From: Liolophura sinensis
Taxonomy: Eukaryota; Mollusca; Polyplacophora; Chitonida; Chitonidae
Assembly: GCF_032854445.1 (NCBI RefSeq)
Contig: NC_088300.1
Coordinates: 47,034,984-47,098,983, forward strand
Reading direction: 5' to 3'
DNA length: 64,000 nt
Shown here: positions 42,901-49,058 of the stretch, piece by piece
Numbering within the stretch: the stretch's first letter is position 1
Layout of the letters: each line of letters begins with the position of its first letter
Program-made: the position numbers and the translations under genes
The notes under the pieces: generated by a model
Told to the model about the DNA's origin: nothing
Database searches by the model: none
The model's input: the letters and a program-made list of their open reading frames with translations, nothing else

Positions 42901-45900
42901 CTGATACTTACATGTAAAATAACATTCATGGCCATCAACCAATCAATCAATCCATTATAAAATGCATGTGAATGTACATCTGTAATAGTAATTGGCCTAC
43001 AGTTGAGCAACCAACCATGTACAGTGTATCACAATTAATTTAACATGGACCAATTCGTACTTAATCACTTTCAAATTTTTCCCAATTATTAAGGCACATT
43101 CATTGTACATACTGAGAGATCCTAATACTTTAATGCAGCTCTGTAAGTCAGTTGTTCTGTTCATGGTTGATCTTTCAGTTCATTTTTTTTTAACATCCCA
43201 TCTTCTATAACATCAGCCTCCTACACATATTTGTGAACGTGTACCACTCACTTAATAAGGGGCTGGGTGCAAGATCACATAAAACTCTGTATAAGGCATG
43301 TTGCATTTATTGCAAATTTGCACTTCTTTACATGTATACATTTTTCTAACTGTTCCGTTACTTAGTACTGGTAGTTATATAAAGTTCTCCTCCTGCCCTC
43401 CTGTGACGACCACACAGGCTCTCAGCAGACACAGATACATCATCAGCTCAGGTAAAGCTAACAGACACAGCCTGACAGCCTGACAGCTACGACAACCCTC
43501 AGACTGAGCTACATGCAGCCTGTCTACAGTATTGATACTCCTAAACACACAGCCTCACAGGCACAGCTAAAGCCCTTTTCTTTAATATTTTCTTAACTGT
43601 CATTTGACACAAAAGATTAACTGTTACCTTAGGCTTAGGTTTCACCACAGAATTGTACACAAAAAAGCACCATTGCCTTTACCTTTGACTACAAATACAA
43701 CTAATATATTATTCCCAGCTTTTACATGAGTTACAGACCAGGCCTTAGAACCAATCTTTTCAACTATGAATCAATCAAACAACTTGACATTCAAATTTGA
43801 TTTGAGCAGTAAGACAGTTTGACTTCAAAGATCTACATTTTGTTCTATATTTGCCTGACTGATGTCTATACAGGTTTGCGGAGCAGAGTTCTTTTTTTTT
43901 TTTAGTTTTTTTCTTTTTTGAAAAAGGTTGTGAAAGCTAAGGACTGAAAAACCCATACAGAATTTCAAACCTTATAATCTGACAAGACAACAAGGTCAAA
44001 AACAACAAGGTTCAAACTAAACATGGCTGTGAGCTTGTATGTAAATATATTAGAGGCCAGCTACATATACATGTAGGTTAAATTGTATGGGACAGATATA
44101 AGAGCAAACGTACATGTAAGTTAACTGTTTATTAATAACTGACATGTAAATCGCATTTACGATTATACACAGTATTTTCTAAATGTATATACGCATTTAC
44201 AAATCAGTAGTATGAATGACCATAAATTGATGTCTAGTAGGACTGCCCGTTCATTTTAATACCTTACTGAGTTTGTGCCTTCATACATGAAGGCTATAAA
44301 GAGAACTCCCATACCAAACATGAAGAGACCTTGGTGCATGTGAACGCACAATGTGAAGCTCCTGGTCACATGCAAATATGTACAAGATTTGTACATGTAT
44401 ACCTGAACTACTATACATGTATGTAATTATGGTACAGACGTGCATGGAGGCATGCCAGCAACATCTAACACATGCACACCTGAGCAAGTTTTATTTGTAT
44501 TCAAATAATACCACTGCCTCAGATAATATATGCAAATCACATAGTATTACTACCCATGCATTCAGATTATGTATGTAGATGTAAAAATTCAGACAATGCA
44601 ACCAAGTGAAACTATATGATACATGTATAAATGTATATGGTCACAACTAGGGACTACATATACATTAACATGGGCATACTCTACAATGTATGTACCTGTA
44701 CCTGCTTGTTCCTGTACACATACAACACACATGTGTGCTTTAATTACAAGTTGATAATCCACACATGACCAATACAACAGGCCACTTATAGTTTCAAACT
44801 TAGATCCTTAGAAGTAGGTCAACAGAAAATGAAGTTATGATTTCATATGTTGATCCTTTCATTACTGTAGGTCAACAGGCCAGATATATAATTTCCAACT
44901 ATGATCTGATGATTAGGTCTAGAGGCCAGATGTATAGTTTAAAACTTCTCTTGATGAGGTCAACTGGACAGTTATAGTTCCAAACTTTGATTTCTGACTG
45001 GGTCAACCGGAGTTAAACTATGATCTCTAATTAAGTCAACAGAACAGTTATAGTTTTAAAATTTTGAAATTGTGATTAGGTAAACCCTACAGTTAAAGTT
45101 TCAAACTTTGATCTCTGATTCGGTCAACAGAACAGTTATAGTTTCAAACTTTGACCTCTAATTAGGTCAACAGAACAGTTACAGTTTCAAACTTTGATCT
45201 CTGATTAGGTCAACAGGATAGTTATAGTTTCAAACTTTGACCGCTGATTAGGTCAACAGGACAGTTATAGTTTCAAACTTTGACCTCTGATTAGGTCAAC
45301 AGAACAGTTAAAGTTTCAAACTTTGATCTCTGATTCGGTCAACAGAATAGTTATAGTTTCAAACTTTGACCTCTGATTAGGTCAACAGAACAGTTACAGT
45401 TTCAAACTTTGATCTCTGATTAGGTCAACAGGATAGTTATAGTTTCAAACTTTGATCTCTGATTCGGTCAACAGAACAGTTATAGTTTCAAACTTTGACC
45501 TCTGATTAGGTCAACAGAACAGTTACAGCTTCAAACTCTGATCTCTGATTAGGTCAACAGAATAGTTATAGTTTCAAACTTCTATCTTTTTATCTCTGAT
45601 CAGATCAACAGGACAGTTATAGTTTCAAACTTTTATATTGTGATTAGGTCAACAGATCATGCAGTTACATGTATAGGATCAACCTTTACAACCTTTACAA
45701 GTGAAAGAATATCAATGAACTCTGCTTGTAATTCAAAAAAAACTTTTGGCTTCTTGCTTATTCAAAACAAGAATCCTGCATGTTGTACAAACTGTATGAT
45801 GCAGATAACATGCTGTGTGCAGTCAGCAAGCCAGGGTTCTAGTTGGTATAGTTACCCAGTGGAAGCAATCACTCTATATATTACCTAAACAGGTATGACT

Positions 45901-47926
45901 CTATTATACTTGATGCATGTACATCTATGAGCCATCTTGATGCTCAAAATTTCCCTTATTACTTTTAAATGTCATCTTCAAAGAAAACATATTATTTCCT
46001 AATGGCACAGACCTAATTTCACAATATTCATACATGTATTTGTCGGTTTTTTTTTTTCAGATAACCACACTTTCCTACTACAGTCTAGTACCTGATACAA
46101 TAGTTTTAGCTGACATGTATCTTCACAGAGAAAAGCTCCCCACAATTTTTATCCAGTAAAACATGTTTATCCACAAAGCTGATCGCTGTCTTTCTGTAGT
46201 AAAAAAAAAGACATAACTCTGTACAATAAAAGGTGATGCTTCTTATAAAAACAGGGTGTCCACTTGAACATCCGTTAGTGGTCATGATCATCATGGGTTA
46301 ACAATATGACAACCTGTCAACTTTTTGCTTCCTCCACACGAGTTATTGCCACAGGATCAGTCTTTACGACCGGAAAGGTGTGTTAATCACCAATTTCTAG
46401 CTCCTTTTTTTTCCCTACTTATTTTGCCTAAATATCTATGCTAAATATCTGATACCACTCGATGTATCATTAACTATTCAACATACACTGAACATGAAGT
46501 GCAAACTCATAAAATCAATACAACTGTATACCCATGTACTATTGTACGTTGTACGTGCGTGTCTGTGTATTTGAGATCACGGACATCCGGGCACATCACT
46601 CGTACGAGACAGCGGCAAGCAGACGACGTGGTGACAGATAACATGGGAAGGTACATATATATGGGAATGAAGAACATTGGACGATATTCAGAGAAATACG
46701 GCTGAGAATAAAGTCCAAAAATACCCTATTTCTTCTTAAATTTGGGACACCTGATCTGCTCATTTTAGCCACTATATATGTAATTCTAGCAGAAATATTG
46801 AGTTTCATTTTTCTCACATCGCTAGACTATCTAATGAACAACATACTCATATCTTAACTTTTCCGAACGGTTGGTAAAGAAATGTAATAGTACTTTCAAT
46901 GCTAGTAATATCTGTCCCAAATTTTAGAAGAACAAGGGTAACAGTTTGTAAGACAAGACAATGTGCACAGCAAGTATAAATTGTGTTTGTATCATCTCGC
47001 ATTTTATATAGACAGCATTTTCACTGCCATGTGTGAGCAACTAAGCGCCTTAGTGCGAGTAAAACGGCAAATGTCTGGATGTCCGCGATCACAAATTCGC
47101 ATATCTGATGTACATTTGTTATACATAAAAGCATGTACTGAAATATTACACCAATAACAATATCATAGTTTTGTAATGCAGTACACTTAATAATAGTGTG
47201 TGAGGTACCAAACGAATGCATTCCATGAAAGAAATACATGTAGTTCAATCAATTAATATAACTACCCATAATTAAAAATTTCTAGCTGAATGGCCTAGCT
47301 TTTGACAATTTGACACTCTACTTGCAGTGTTATTACTCACAAAATTATTCAGCAGGAAATTTGTGAAACATAACCAACTTTCGAATACATGTACATGTAG
47401 ATAACTGAATTAATGACAACCATGTACATCTAGTTAAATAAGTTACAATAAAAAAGGAAAGTTTCTTTTACCAGGCCTTTCCAAGCTGGAATTGAATCCA
47501 CAGCCTTGTTAATGGGAACCTACATGTCCATAAATTCAAGGCAAAATGCAGTCAGGTGGTCATCCACACCCATCTTTTCTTGTCACATGTACAAATCTTA
47601 CTCAAAAATATATTAAAAAAAAAAAAATAAAAATCTTAACTAGCCTCATATTTCCACTTCAAACAAAACTTACCTGTGGAATCCAGGTAGAGGAAGCAGA
47701 GATTTCCTTGGGAATCAAATCCAATGGTCTCTGGCGTGATGGACACAGCCTGGAACATTTCCTCCGAGTCCTGTACGTATTCCAGGAGGAGACAGCACTC
47801 ACGGCATAGTGCCCACAGCTCCTCCTCATGAAGGCACTTGTCTCGTACAGCGAGGATCTCTGACAGAGGCACGGTATCTTCTGGATCCTCCACCATGAGG
47901 CAGTCGGACGGGGTTGGTGATGCCAT
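821..47926 (-). CDS. KNDC1: KNDC1 (very-KIND) orthologue, amino-terminal part with two KIND domains; 8 coding exons, continues beyond left edge
   Basis: Coding exons run 47926-47674, 27146-27088, 24158-23903, 13288-12630, 5744-5630, 4212-4076, 2885-2724 and 913-821. All have GT/AG borders, the phases (1,0,1,0,1,0,0,0) match, and the join is 578 codons without a stop. Residues about 19-189 form KIND domain 1 and about 410-578 KIND domain 2; 190-409 are a linker. KIND domains are non-catalytic relatives of the protein-kinase C-lobe: PPE (92-94) and APE (481-483) motifs are present, but no catalytic loop is seen. Two KIND domains in tandem are diagnostic of KNDC1; Spire, PTPN13 and FRMPD2 carry one. 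In vertebrates KNDC1 is a neuronal Ras guanine-nucleotide exchange factor that restrains dendrite growth, with KIND2 binding MAP2. The RasGEF-N and RasGEF exons are not in the window, so exchange activity here is inferred. The order of blocks and several motifs (ITP.T, NxCF, FxPPE, YSLG, APEL, SxICQ) agree with my memory of the vertebrate protein. Confidence 0.86.
914..2723. other. KNDC1: Intron 7 of KNDC1
   Basis: This 1.8-kb intron has no recognised gene. It holds the G-rich repeat at 1993-2060. Small open frames at 1077-1399 and 2159-2434 overlap each other on opposite strands and show no domain. Confidence 0.7.
1993..2061 (+). repeat. G-rich short tandem repeat, potential G-quadruplex
   Basis: Two and a half copies of a GGTGGGTGGGTGTGGC unit separated by ATGGATC or GTGAAAT give at least six GGG runs within 70 bases on the plus strand, which is the non-transcribed-template partner of the gene's sense strand. 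The motif satisfies the usual four-GGG-run rule. Confidence 0.7.
2724..2885 (-). CDS. KNDC1: KNDC1 coding exon 7: helices of KIND domain 2 after the APE motif
   Basis: This exon encodes residues 494-547 in phase 0 at both ends. The acceptor is GTTTACAG|ACG and the donor GCG|GTGAGT. The peptide starts TCLYGLAITLRCAIG, the counterpart of SHLYSLGMTMLYAAEY in KIND domain 1, and ends in LNKDLDKRPPLTEVLA, the counterpart of NPRDRPSANTVLT. The intron before it sits at the same place and phase as the intron before exon 3, just ahead of the LYxL motif, which supports an internal duplication. Confidence 0.9.
2886..4075. other. KNDC1: Intron 6 of KNDC1
   Basis: This 1.2-kb intron contains one diverged SINE copy (3355-3500) and otherwise unremarkable AT-rich sequence. 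Confidence 0.7.
3355..3502 (-). repeat. SINE family A copy (diverged)
   Basis: The plus strand reads CACTCAAGAATATTTCACTT, then GCCAGCATTACAATGG, AGCCCAGGGGAAACCC and CTGCAGGTTGCTGACAGACC, the ordered blocks seen in the other family A copies here. The TTTATTT tail is missing and an A-run interrupts the middle. Orientation is given with the A-rich tail as the 3' end. Confidence 0.8.
4076..4212 (-). CDS. KNDC1: KNDC1 coding exon 6: central part of KIND domain 2 with APE motif
   Basis: This exon encodes residues 448-493. The acceptor TCTTTCAG|CAGCC is chosen over a second AG three bases on: it creates a Pro-Ala-Tyr-Ile start that matches the Pro-Ala-Tyr-Leu of the vertebrate protein. Alternative use of the tandem AGCAG acceptor would drop one residue. 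The peptide holds SPDTLILREEGFVSF and then FMAPELQQKGLLSQK, an intact APE motif (481-483). The donor is AAG|GTGACC, leaving phase 0. A 49-bp tandem array begins about 90 bp upstream in the preceding intron. Confidence 0.88.
4213..5629. other. KNDC1: Intron 5 of KNDC1
   Basis: About two thirds of this 1.4-kb intron is the 49-bp tandem array at 4300-5210. The rest is AT-rich with no recognised element. Confidence 0.8.
4300..5210. repeat. 49-bp minisatellite array
   Basis: The core CAAGGCCATCTTTGGCTGCT followed by TGACAAAGAACATCTTTCC and an A/C-rich spacer recurs with GGCCATC starting at 4411, 4460, 4509, 4558, 4607, 4656, 4705, 4754, 4803, 4852, 4902, 4951, 5000 and 5049. The period is exactly 49 bp apart from one single-base insertion in an A-run. 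Two degenerate copies precede and three follow (5098, 5147, 5196), so the middle is the youngest part. Confidence 0.97.
5630..5744 (-). CDS. KNDC1: KNDC1 coding exon 5: start of KIND domain 2
   Basis: This exon encodes residues 410-447 plus one base. It opens with GVTLGEALDKRDGFLQEAEL and the WAVCRESIKALQKLKKRL helix. This is the same block that opens KIND domain 1 (LSEILAVRD...EEELWALCREC), so the second KIND domain is clear from the internal repeat. The acceptor is ATATTTTTCAG|GGAGTG and the donor C|GTGAGT. It enters in phase 0, continuing directly from exon 4, and leaves in phase 1. In vertebrate KNDC1 this domain is the one reported to bind MAP2; whether that holds here cannot be told. 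Confidence 0.88.
8895..9215. repeat. 42-bp minisatellite array
   Basis: About seven copies of a unit with GTCTCCAGCTAACTTGTGTG, TCCCATTGGT and GGAAGGCCAGTG at 42-base spacing (for example 9011 and 9053). Because 42 is a multiple of three, an uninterrupted frame of 14-residue repeats appears on the plus strand (8868-9173). There is no ATG context, splice evidence or similarity that would make it a gene. Confidence 0.93.
9928..10100 (-). repeat. SINE family A copy (well preserved)
   Basis: The plus strand starts with (TTTA)n, then GATTGGTGTTTTAC, GAATATTTCACTTATACGAC, GGCGGCCAGCATTATGGTGG, GAGGAAACTGGGCAGAGCCC, GGGGGAAAACC, GCAGGTTGCTGACAGGCC and TTACGGCCGAGA. This is the best full-body copy in the window. 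The TTTA run is taken as the reversed AAAT tail, hence minus orientation. Confidence 0.9.
10566..11229 (+). repeat. 50-bp satellite array derived from a SINE tail
   Basis: Thirteen head-to-tail copies of exactly 50 bp start with GAGGAAATCA at 10571, 10621 and so on to 11171, and a broken one begins at 11221. Each contains GTACGATATTAAACCCCAAG followed by (CACT)4 and CCTGGAGGAAATCA. Only four kinds of change occur: CACT/CACG, CCTG/CTTG, GATATT/GATGTT and the last partial copy. The first 37 bases are the reverse complement of the 3' end of the SINE family B copy at 57281-57610. Confidence 0.98.
12630..13288 (-). CDS. KNDC1: KNDC1 coding exon 4: single-exon linker between the two KIND domains
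   Basis: This exon encodes residues 190-409, starting inside codon 190. The acceptor is TATTTTTCAG and the donor CAG|GTAAGA; it enters in phase 1 and leaves in phase 0. The product is polar and rich in Ser, Asn, Thr and Asp, with no recognisable domain, as expected for a disordered linker. Features include a run of six Asn (247-252, mostly AAC codons), a serine-rich patch (GSSSGSTS), a PKA-type RRAS site (344-347) and an acidic stretch (LVLEDDSLMSDSFDL) before KIND2. Linkers in this family are of similar length but poorly conserved, so assignment rests on phase, openness over 659 nt and position rather than on similarity. Confidence 0.82.
16500..16880. repeat. 36-bp minisatellite array
   Basis: About ten copies of GTGAATTGTTGCCATGTAAT plus GCAATCTGCTGTTATT recur every 36 bases. 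The period is a multiple of three, so both strands stay open (12-residue repeats such as MATIHNNSRLHY on minus), but this is an arithmetical effect and not evidence of coding. Confidence 0.95.
17973..18192 (-). repeat. SINE family A copy with remnant of the head
   Basis: After (TTTA)n and GATTGGTGTTTTATGCCGTA the body blocks run through GGAAACCGGGCTAAGCCC and ACGTATGGCCGGAGAGG. This copy extends further than the others, into GGTGAGAGGCTCCTGGGTCA and GTGTTGGCCCC. From memory of mollusc copies, that is the part nearest the tRNA-like 5' head, which supports reading the element on the minus strand. Confidence 0.88.
19259..19300. repeat. Poly-C tract
   Basis: Sixteen consecutive C (19259-19274) followed by AATAAT and further C6 and C3 runs. 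The opposite strand is G-rich and could form a quadruplex; the exact run length is likely uncertain in the assembly. Confidence 0.9.
20060..20090. repeat. (TA)n microsatellite
   Basis: TACATATATATATATATATG followed by TATATATAAC, a simple dinucleotide run. Confidence 0.9.
20206..20294. repeat. Nested inverted repeat, possible hairpin
   Basis: GTGATGCTAT (20206-20215) pairs with ATAGCATCAC (20285-20294). Inside, TTTGTTACT pairs with AGTAACAAA, CACTATT pairs with AATAGTG, and TGTCAGCTGACA (20248-20259) is a perfect 12-base palindrome. It could be the remnant of a small inverted-repeat element. Confidence 0.6.
20440..20605 (+). repeat. SINE family A copy, opposite orientation to the others
   Basis: The plus strand reads GGCGGTACGTAGGAAGCAAC, GGATGGTCGTGGGTTTCCCC, AGGCTCTGTCCAGTTTCC, CATAATGCTGGCCGCCGTCA, TATTCTTGAGTACAGTGTAA and ends in AAATAAATAAATAAAG, the reverse complement of the other copies with the tail at the right. 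Confidence 0.9.
22690..23060. repeat. 47-bp minisatellite array
   Basis: About eight copies of GACTTACACATATCTACATT, ATACCAGATAAACAG and a C/T-G-rich spacer at roughly 47-base spacing, with more substitutions towards the right end, where CCCTGCAACAG repeats follow. Confidence 0.9.
23903..24158 (-). CDS. KNDC1: KNDC1 coding exon 3: carboxy half of KIND domain 1
   Basis: This exon encodes residues 105-189 plus one base. It opens with SHLYSLGMTMLYAAEY, the helix after the PPE motif, and continues through a basic loop (SVRERER) and the NPRDRPS motif (148-154; the RP pair is the kinase subdomain XI remnant). It ends with helices around SSQEICADVAAICRM. The acceptor is CTCCACAG|TCTCAC. For the donor, GAAG|GTTGGT at 23902 is chosen because it leaves phase 1, which fits exon 4 exactly. 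The frame stays open past this point for about 75 more codons, but that tail (phenylalanine- and cysteine-rich) looks intronic. The GTTGGT donor is weaker than the other seven, so this border is the least certain of the gene. Confidence 0.85.
24479..24504. repeat. 26-base perfect palindrome
   Basis: The left arm TATTATCTATAGA is followed at once by its exact reverse complement with no loop. It is AT-rich and stands alone in the intron. Confidence 0.85.
26022..26115 (-). repeat. Degenerate tRNA-like SINE head
   Basis: On the minus strand GCACAGATGGTACAGTGCTG, GACTTTAAAG and GATCTTCAAATCA line up with the better copy at 26430-26495 (A-box-like, anticodon-loop region and B-box-like parts). It is too diverged to be a functional tRNA. 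Confidence 0.5.
26330..26495 (-). repeat. tRNA-derived SINE (family C) with recognisable A and B boxes
   Basis: On the minus strand GCTCAGATGGCTCAGTGCTG (A-box region), CTTGCGATATGAAGATCC and AAGTTCAAATCCCAG (B box) resemble the first part of a tRNA, followed by an unrelated body toward 26330. A real tRNA is unlikely: no full cloverleaf or 3' acceptor pairing follows. Confidence 0.6.
27088..27146 (-). CDS. KNDC1: KNDC1 coding exon 2: 59-nt exon with the PPE motif of KIND domain 1
   Basis: This small exon encodes residues 85-104 (the first base of codon 85 comes from exon 1). It has a strong acceptor (CCTTTTTTTGCAG) and a perfect donor (GCT|GTAAGT). The peptide DPEPLFLPPETEDGSDKDMA carries FLPPE, the counterpart of the kinase APE motif at the end of the activation segment, followed by an acidic loop. 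It enters in phase 1, matching exon 1, and leaves in phase 0, matching exon 3. Its match in position and content to the vertebrate DPEGAF.PPE segment is what makes such a short exon convincing. Confidence 0.88.
27937..28006 (-). repeat. SINE family B, 3' end fragment
   Basis: The plus strand reads GTGAGTGAGTGAAAGAGTGC, TTGGGGTTTAACGTCGTAC, TTTACAATTTTTCTGTCATA and TGGACGAAC, matching the tail end of the full copy at 57281-57610. The rest of the element is absent, as in a 5'-truncated insertion. Confidence 0.85.
30098..30142. repeat. TTTTG repeat running into T and G homopolymers
   Basis: Several GTTTT units lead into a run of twelve or more T followed directly by a run of about twelve G. Exact lengths are likely unreliable. 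Confidence 0.9.
32826..33026. mobile_element. MITE copy 1 (TA-flanked, terminal inverted repeats)
   Basis: The left end CCCTATTTCTTCTAAAATTT and the right end AAATTTTAGAAGAGTTAGGG are inverted repeats, and TA stands on both sides. The interior (about 155 bp) has no coding capacity. It matches copy 2 at 46722-46940 along its length in the same orientation. TA target duplication and short size fit a non-autonomous Tc1/mariner-type element. Confidence 0.8.
34456..34605 (-). repeat. SINE family A copy
   Basis: GATTGGTGTTTACGCCATTC, ATGACGGTGGCCAGCATTAG, AGTGGGAGGAAACAGGGCAG and AAGACCGGAGAGAGGAGGCC on the plus strand follow the block order of the family. The tail is lost and there is a short deletion before the last block. 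Confidence 0.85.
36840..36920 (+). repeat. tRNA-like SINE head next to a SINE A tail
   Basis: TGTGGCCTAATTATTAGAGT, CTTCGCCTCAAAGTCAAGAG and ACCTGGGATTGAACATTAG have the layout of an A box, anticodon-loop region and B box. It is immediately followed by the family A tail fragment at 36925, so either one composite or two nested insertions are present. Mismatches in the B box argue against a functional tRNA. Confidence 0.5.
36923..36987 (-). repeat. SINE family A tail fragment
   Basis: CATTTATTTGACTGGGGTTT, TATACCGTACTCAAGAATAT and TTTCACTTATCC match the tail-proximal 60 bases of the family, after which similarity ends. Confidence 0.8.
37168..37577. repeat. Head-to-tail duplication of a 204-bp unit
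   Basis: The unit starting CAAGAAAATACAACAATGTA at 37168 recurs at 37372. The two copies differ at only three places that I could find, each a one-base length change (CC/C, TT/TTT, TT/TTT). No base substitution was seen. The unit itself is not recognised; minus-strand frames through it are duplicated chance frames. Confidence 0.95.
38028..38175 (-). repeat. SINE family A copy
   Basis: (TTTA)n, GTCATACTCAAGAATATTTC, GGCCGGCATTATGATTGGAG, AAACTGGGCATAGCCC, AAACCCACAACAGTGCACAG and GTTGCTGCCAGACCTTTC are the family blocks, moderately diverged. Confidence 0.88.
42040..42312. repeat. Degenerate 18-bp tandem array
   Basis: About fourteen copies of a unit like GAGTTGTACTAAGAAAGT, some with insertions. 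A looser prelude with AGTGAGTTATACTCATCAGT and GAGCTATCCCCAGAAA lies at 41900-41970. An open frame of six-residue repeats at 41975-42172 follows from the period. Confidence 0.85.
44810..45660. repeat. 43-bp minisatellite array
   Basis: GGTCAACAGAACAGTTATAG, TTTCAAACTTTGATCTCTGA and TTA recur with starts at 45122, 45165 and 45208 and so on at 43-base spacing. There are about thirteen good copies from 45080 and degenerate ones back to about 44810. Alternating GATCTCTGATTCGG and GACCTCTGATTAGG variants suggest that pairs or triplets of units were amplified together. Confidence 0.95.
46722..46940. mobile_element. MITE copy 2 (TA-flanked, terminal inverted repeats)
   Basis: Left end CCCTATTTCTTCTTAAATTT and right end AAATTTTAGAAGAACAAGGG are inverted repeats flanked by TA on each side. 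The TIRs extend to about 26 bases, through GGGACA and TGTCCC. It is about 20 bases longer than copy 1 through an internal segment with TTTTAGCCACTATATATG. No open frame of its own. Confidence 0.82.
47674..47926 (-). CDS. KNDC1: KNDC1 coding exon 1: start codon and first half of KIND domain 1
   Basis: This exon encodes residues 1-84 plus the first base of codon 85. The start is the ATG at 47926, in a good context (A at -3, G at +4). An in-frame TGA lies at 47971-47969 and no other ATG intervenes. The frame could open two codons earlier at a GTG, but ATG is preferred. After an acidic leader comes the KIND core: VPLSEILAVRD (19-29), the EEELWALCRECC helix (34-45) and SITPETIGF (62-70), then NLCFLY (75-80). 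The donor reads ACAG|GTAAGT, a near-consensus site, leaving phase 1. The following intron, 20.5 kb, is the longest in the gene. The LHEEELWALCRECC helix is the family signature that first identified the gene. Confidence 0.9.
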
Positions 47927-47972
47927 GATCACACCCGTTCTCGATCCTTTTACACTGGTCTTAATATATCAG
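47927..47972 (-). other. KNDC1: Probable 5' UTR part of the first coding exon
   Basis: Between the putative acceptor TGATTTCAG (AG at 47974-47973) and the ATG lie 46 bases with an in-frame TGA at 47971-47969, so they cannot extend the protein. The polypyrimidine tract is short, which makes this acceptor moderate at best. Alternatively the exon reaches further upstream without splicing. Confidence 0.35.
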
Positions 47973-48888
47973 CTGAAATCAGCAGGGTAAATCCAAGGCC
48001 TGAACACTTAGCACCTCTACGCAGATCAACACAGTAAGGGAGACAGATTACCTATGTCGCTCCATCAATCTGTGGTTTGGGTATTTCCATTAATCACTCA
48101 CCCCAGAATTCAATCAGTAATTGGCCAACAGAGACACATGTAAAACTGAATTAACTGTCAAGGAGGAAGTATCAACTGTAAATTTAAAAACTGCTTTTCA
48201 CAGGGAAAAGCATAGTATACCATAAAGTATAGCTCCAGCTTAGCTTAGCTCCATGTAATGCTGAAATTCAACTTCTTACAAGCCACACTGTTAAATCACT
48301 TGTGTGTTAAAGTTTTACCATTTCACTTGGAACCTGTCTGTCAAACAAATGCATCTACTGGTAGTCTATGTATAAAACTTCGCTCTCATCCACAGGAAAA
48401 CTCAGTTTAGACTTGAATGCTGTACAGCTTAAATGCCAGTATGCAAGCAGCCTGAAAATTAAGTTTTGTCATCACTAACAACCGAATGTGAAATTTTGAT
48501 ATTTAAAGTCACATCTCTGGAATATTCGCATCCTATGTACCACAGACCAAAGAAAACACAGTTTTGCATTCACCTCCTTAACCGGTTGTCATCTGTCTGT
48601 GTCTGATATGTAAAACTTGGAAAATAAGACAATGTACAAGCGATATGCACAATGCACAGAAATGATCACATCCCAAACCAAGTGGTTAATTTGTACAATT
48701 AATGAAGTTCGTCAATCTCATCAATCTTGGTGTGTCTCCAAATGCTCCGTAAGCTGTTTGACAACTTATCCATTTGTCTCATTCAAAAGAACGATGTATG
48801 TATCTCTGCTACTGATGATGTTGATGTTGTAGCGTCTGTAGTTTCCACATCATCAGTACAGGTATTCTGACTGTCCACACCGTCTTAC

Positions 48889-49058
48889 CTGAGAGCACAT
48901 ATATATTAATGACAGCATGTTCTGACTGTAGACTTGAGCCAGCTCCTTGACAGGTCTGCTTGATCCCCACCACAGGGAGATTTCCAAGCCTCAGACATGT
49001 GACGGCAGGGGCCTCACAACAGCCTGTTAATCTTCAACTTGTTCAGAGAGCCTCATTC
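48889..49058 (-). other. KNDC1: Candidate non-coding 5' exon of KNDC1
   Basis: On the minus strand a strong acceptor (CCTTTCATTTGCAG|GAATG, exon start 49058) and a strong donor (CTCTCAG|GTAAGA, exon end 48889) bracket 170 nt. No long frame runs through it. Two short ATG frames are seen: 9 codons starting at 49055 and about 31 codons starting in the middle, both closed inside the exon. The natural downstream partner is an acceptor at 47974-47973 (TGATTTCAG), which would leave 46 nt of 5' UTR before the ATG at 47926. This is inferred from splice signals only. Confidence 0.35.

Larger units (their letters stand above)
27147..47673. other. KNDC1: Intron 1 (coding part) of KNDC1, 20.5 kb
   Basis: This long intron splits KIND domain 1 between the NLCFLY and PPE blocks. 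It holds a SINE B tail (27937), a T/G homopolymer junction (30110-30142), two MITE copies (32826, 46722), three SINE A copies (34458, 36925, 38028), a tRNA-like head (36840), a 204-bp duplication (37168-37577) and arrays at 42040 and 44810. Stretches 28010-30100, 30150-32820, 33030-34450, 34610-36830, 38180-42030, 42320-44800 and 45670-46720 are AT-rich with only chance open frames. Confidence 0.7.
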
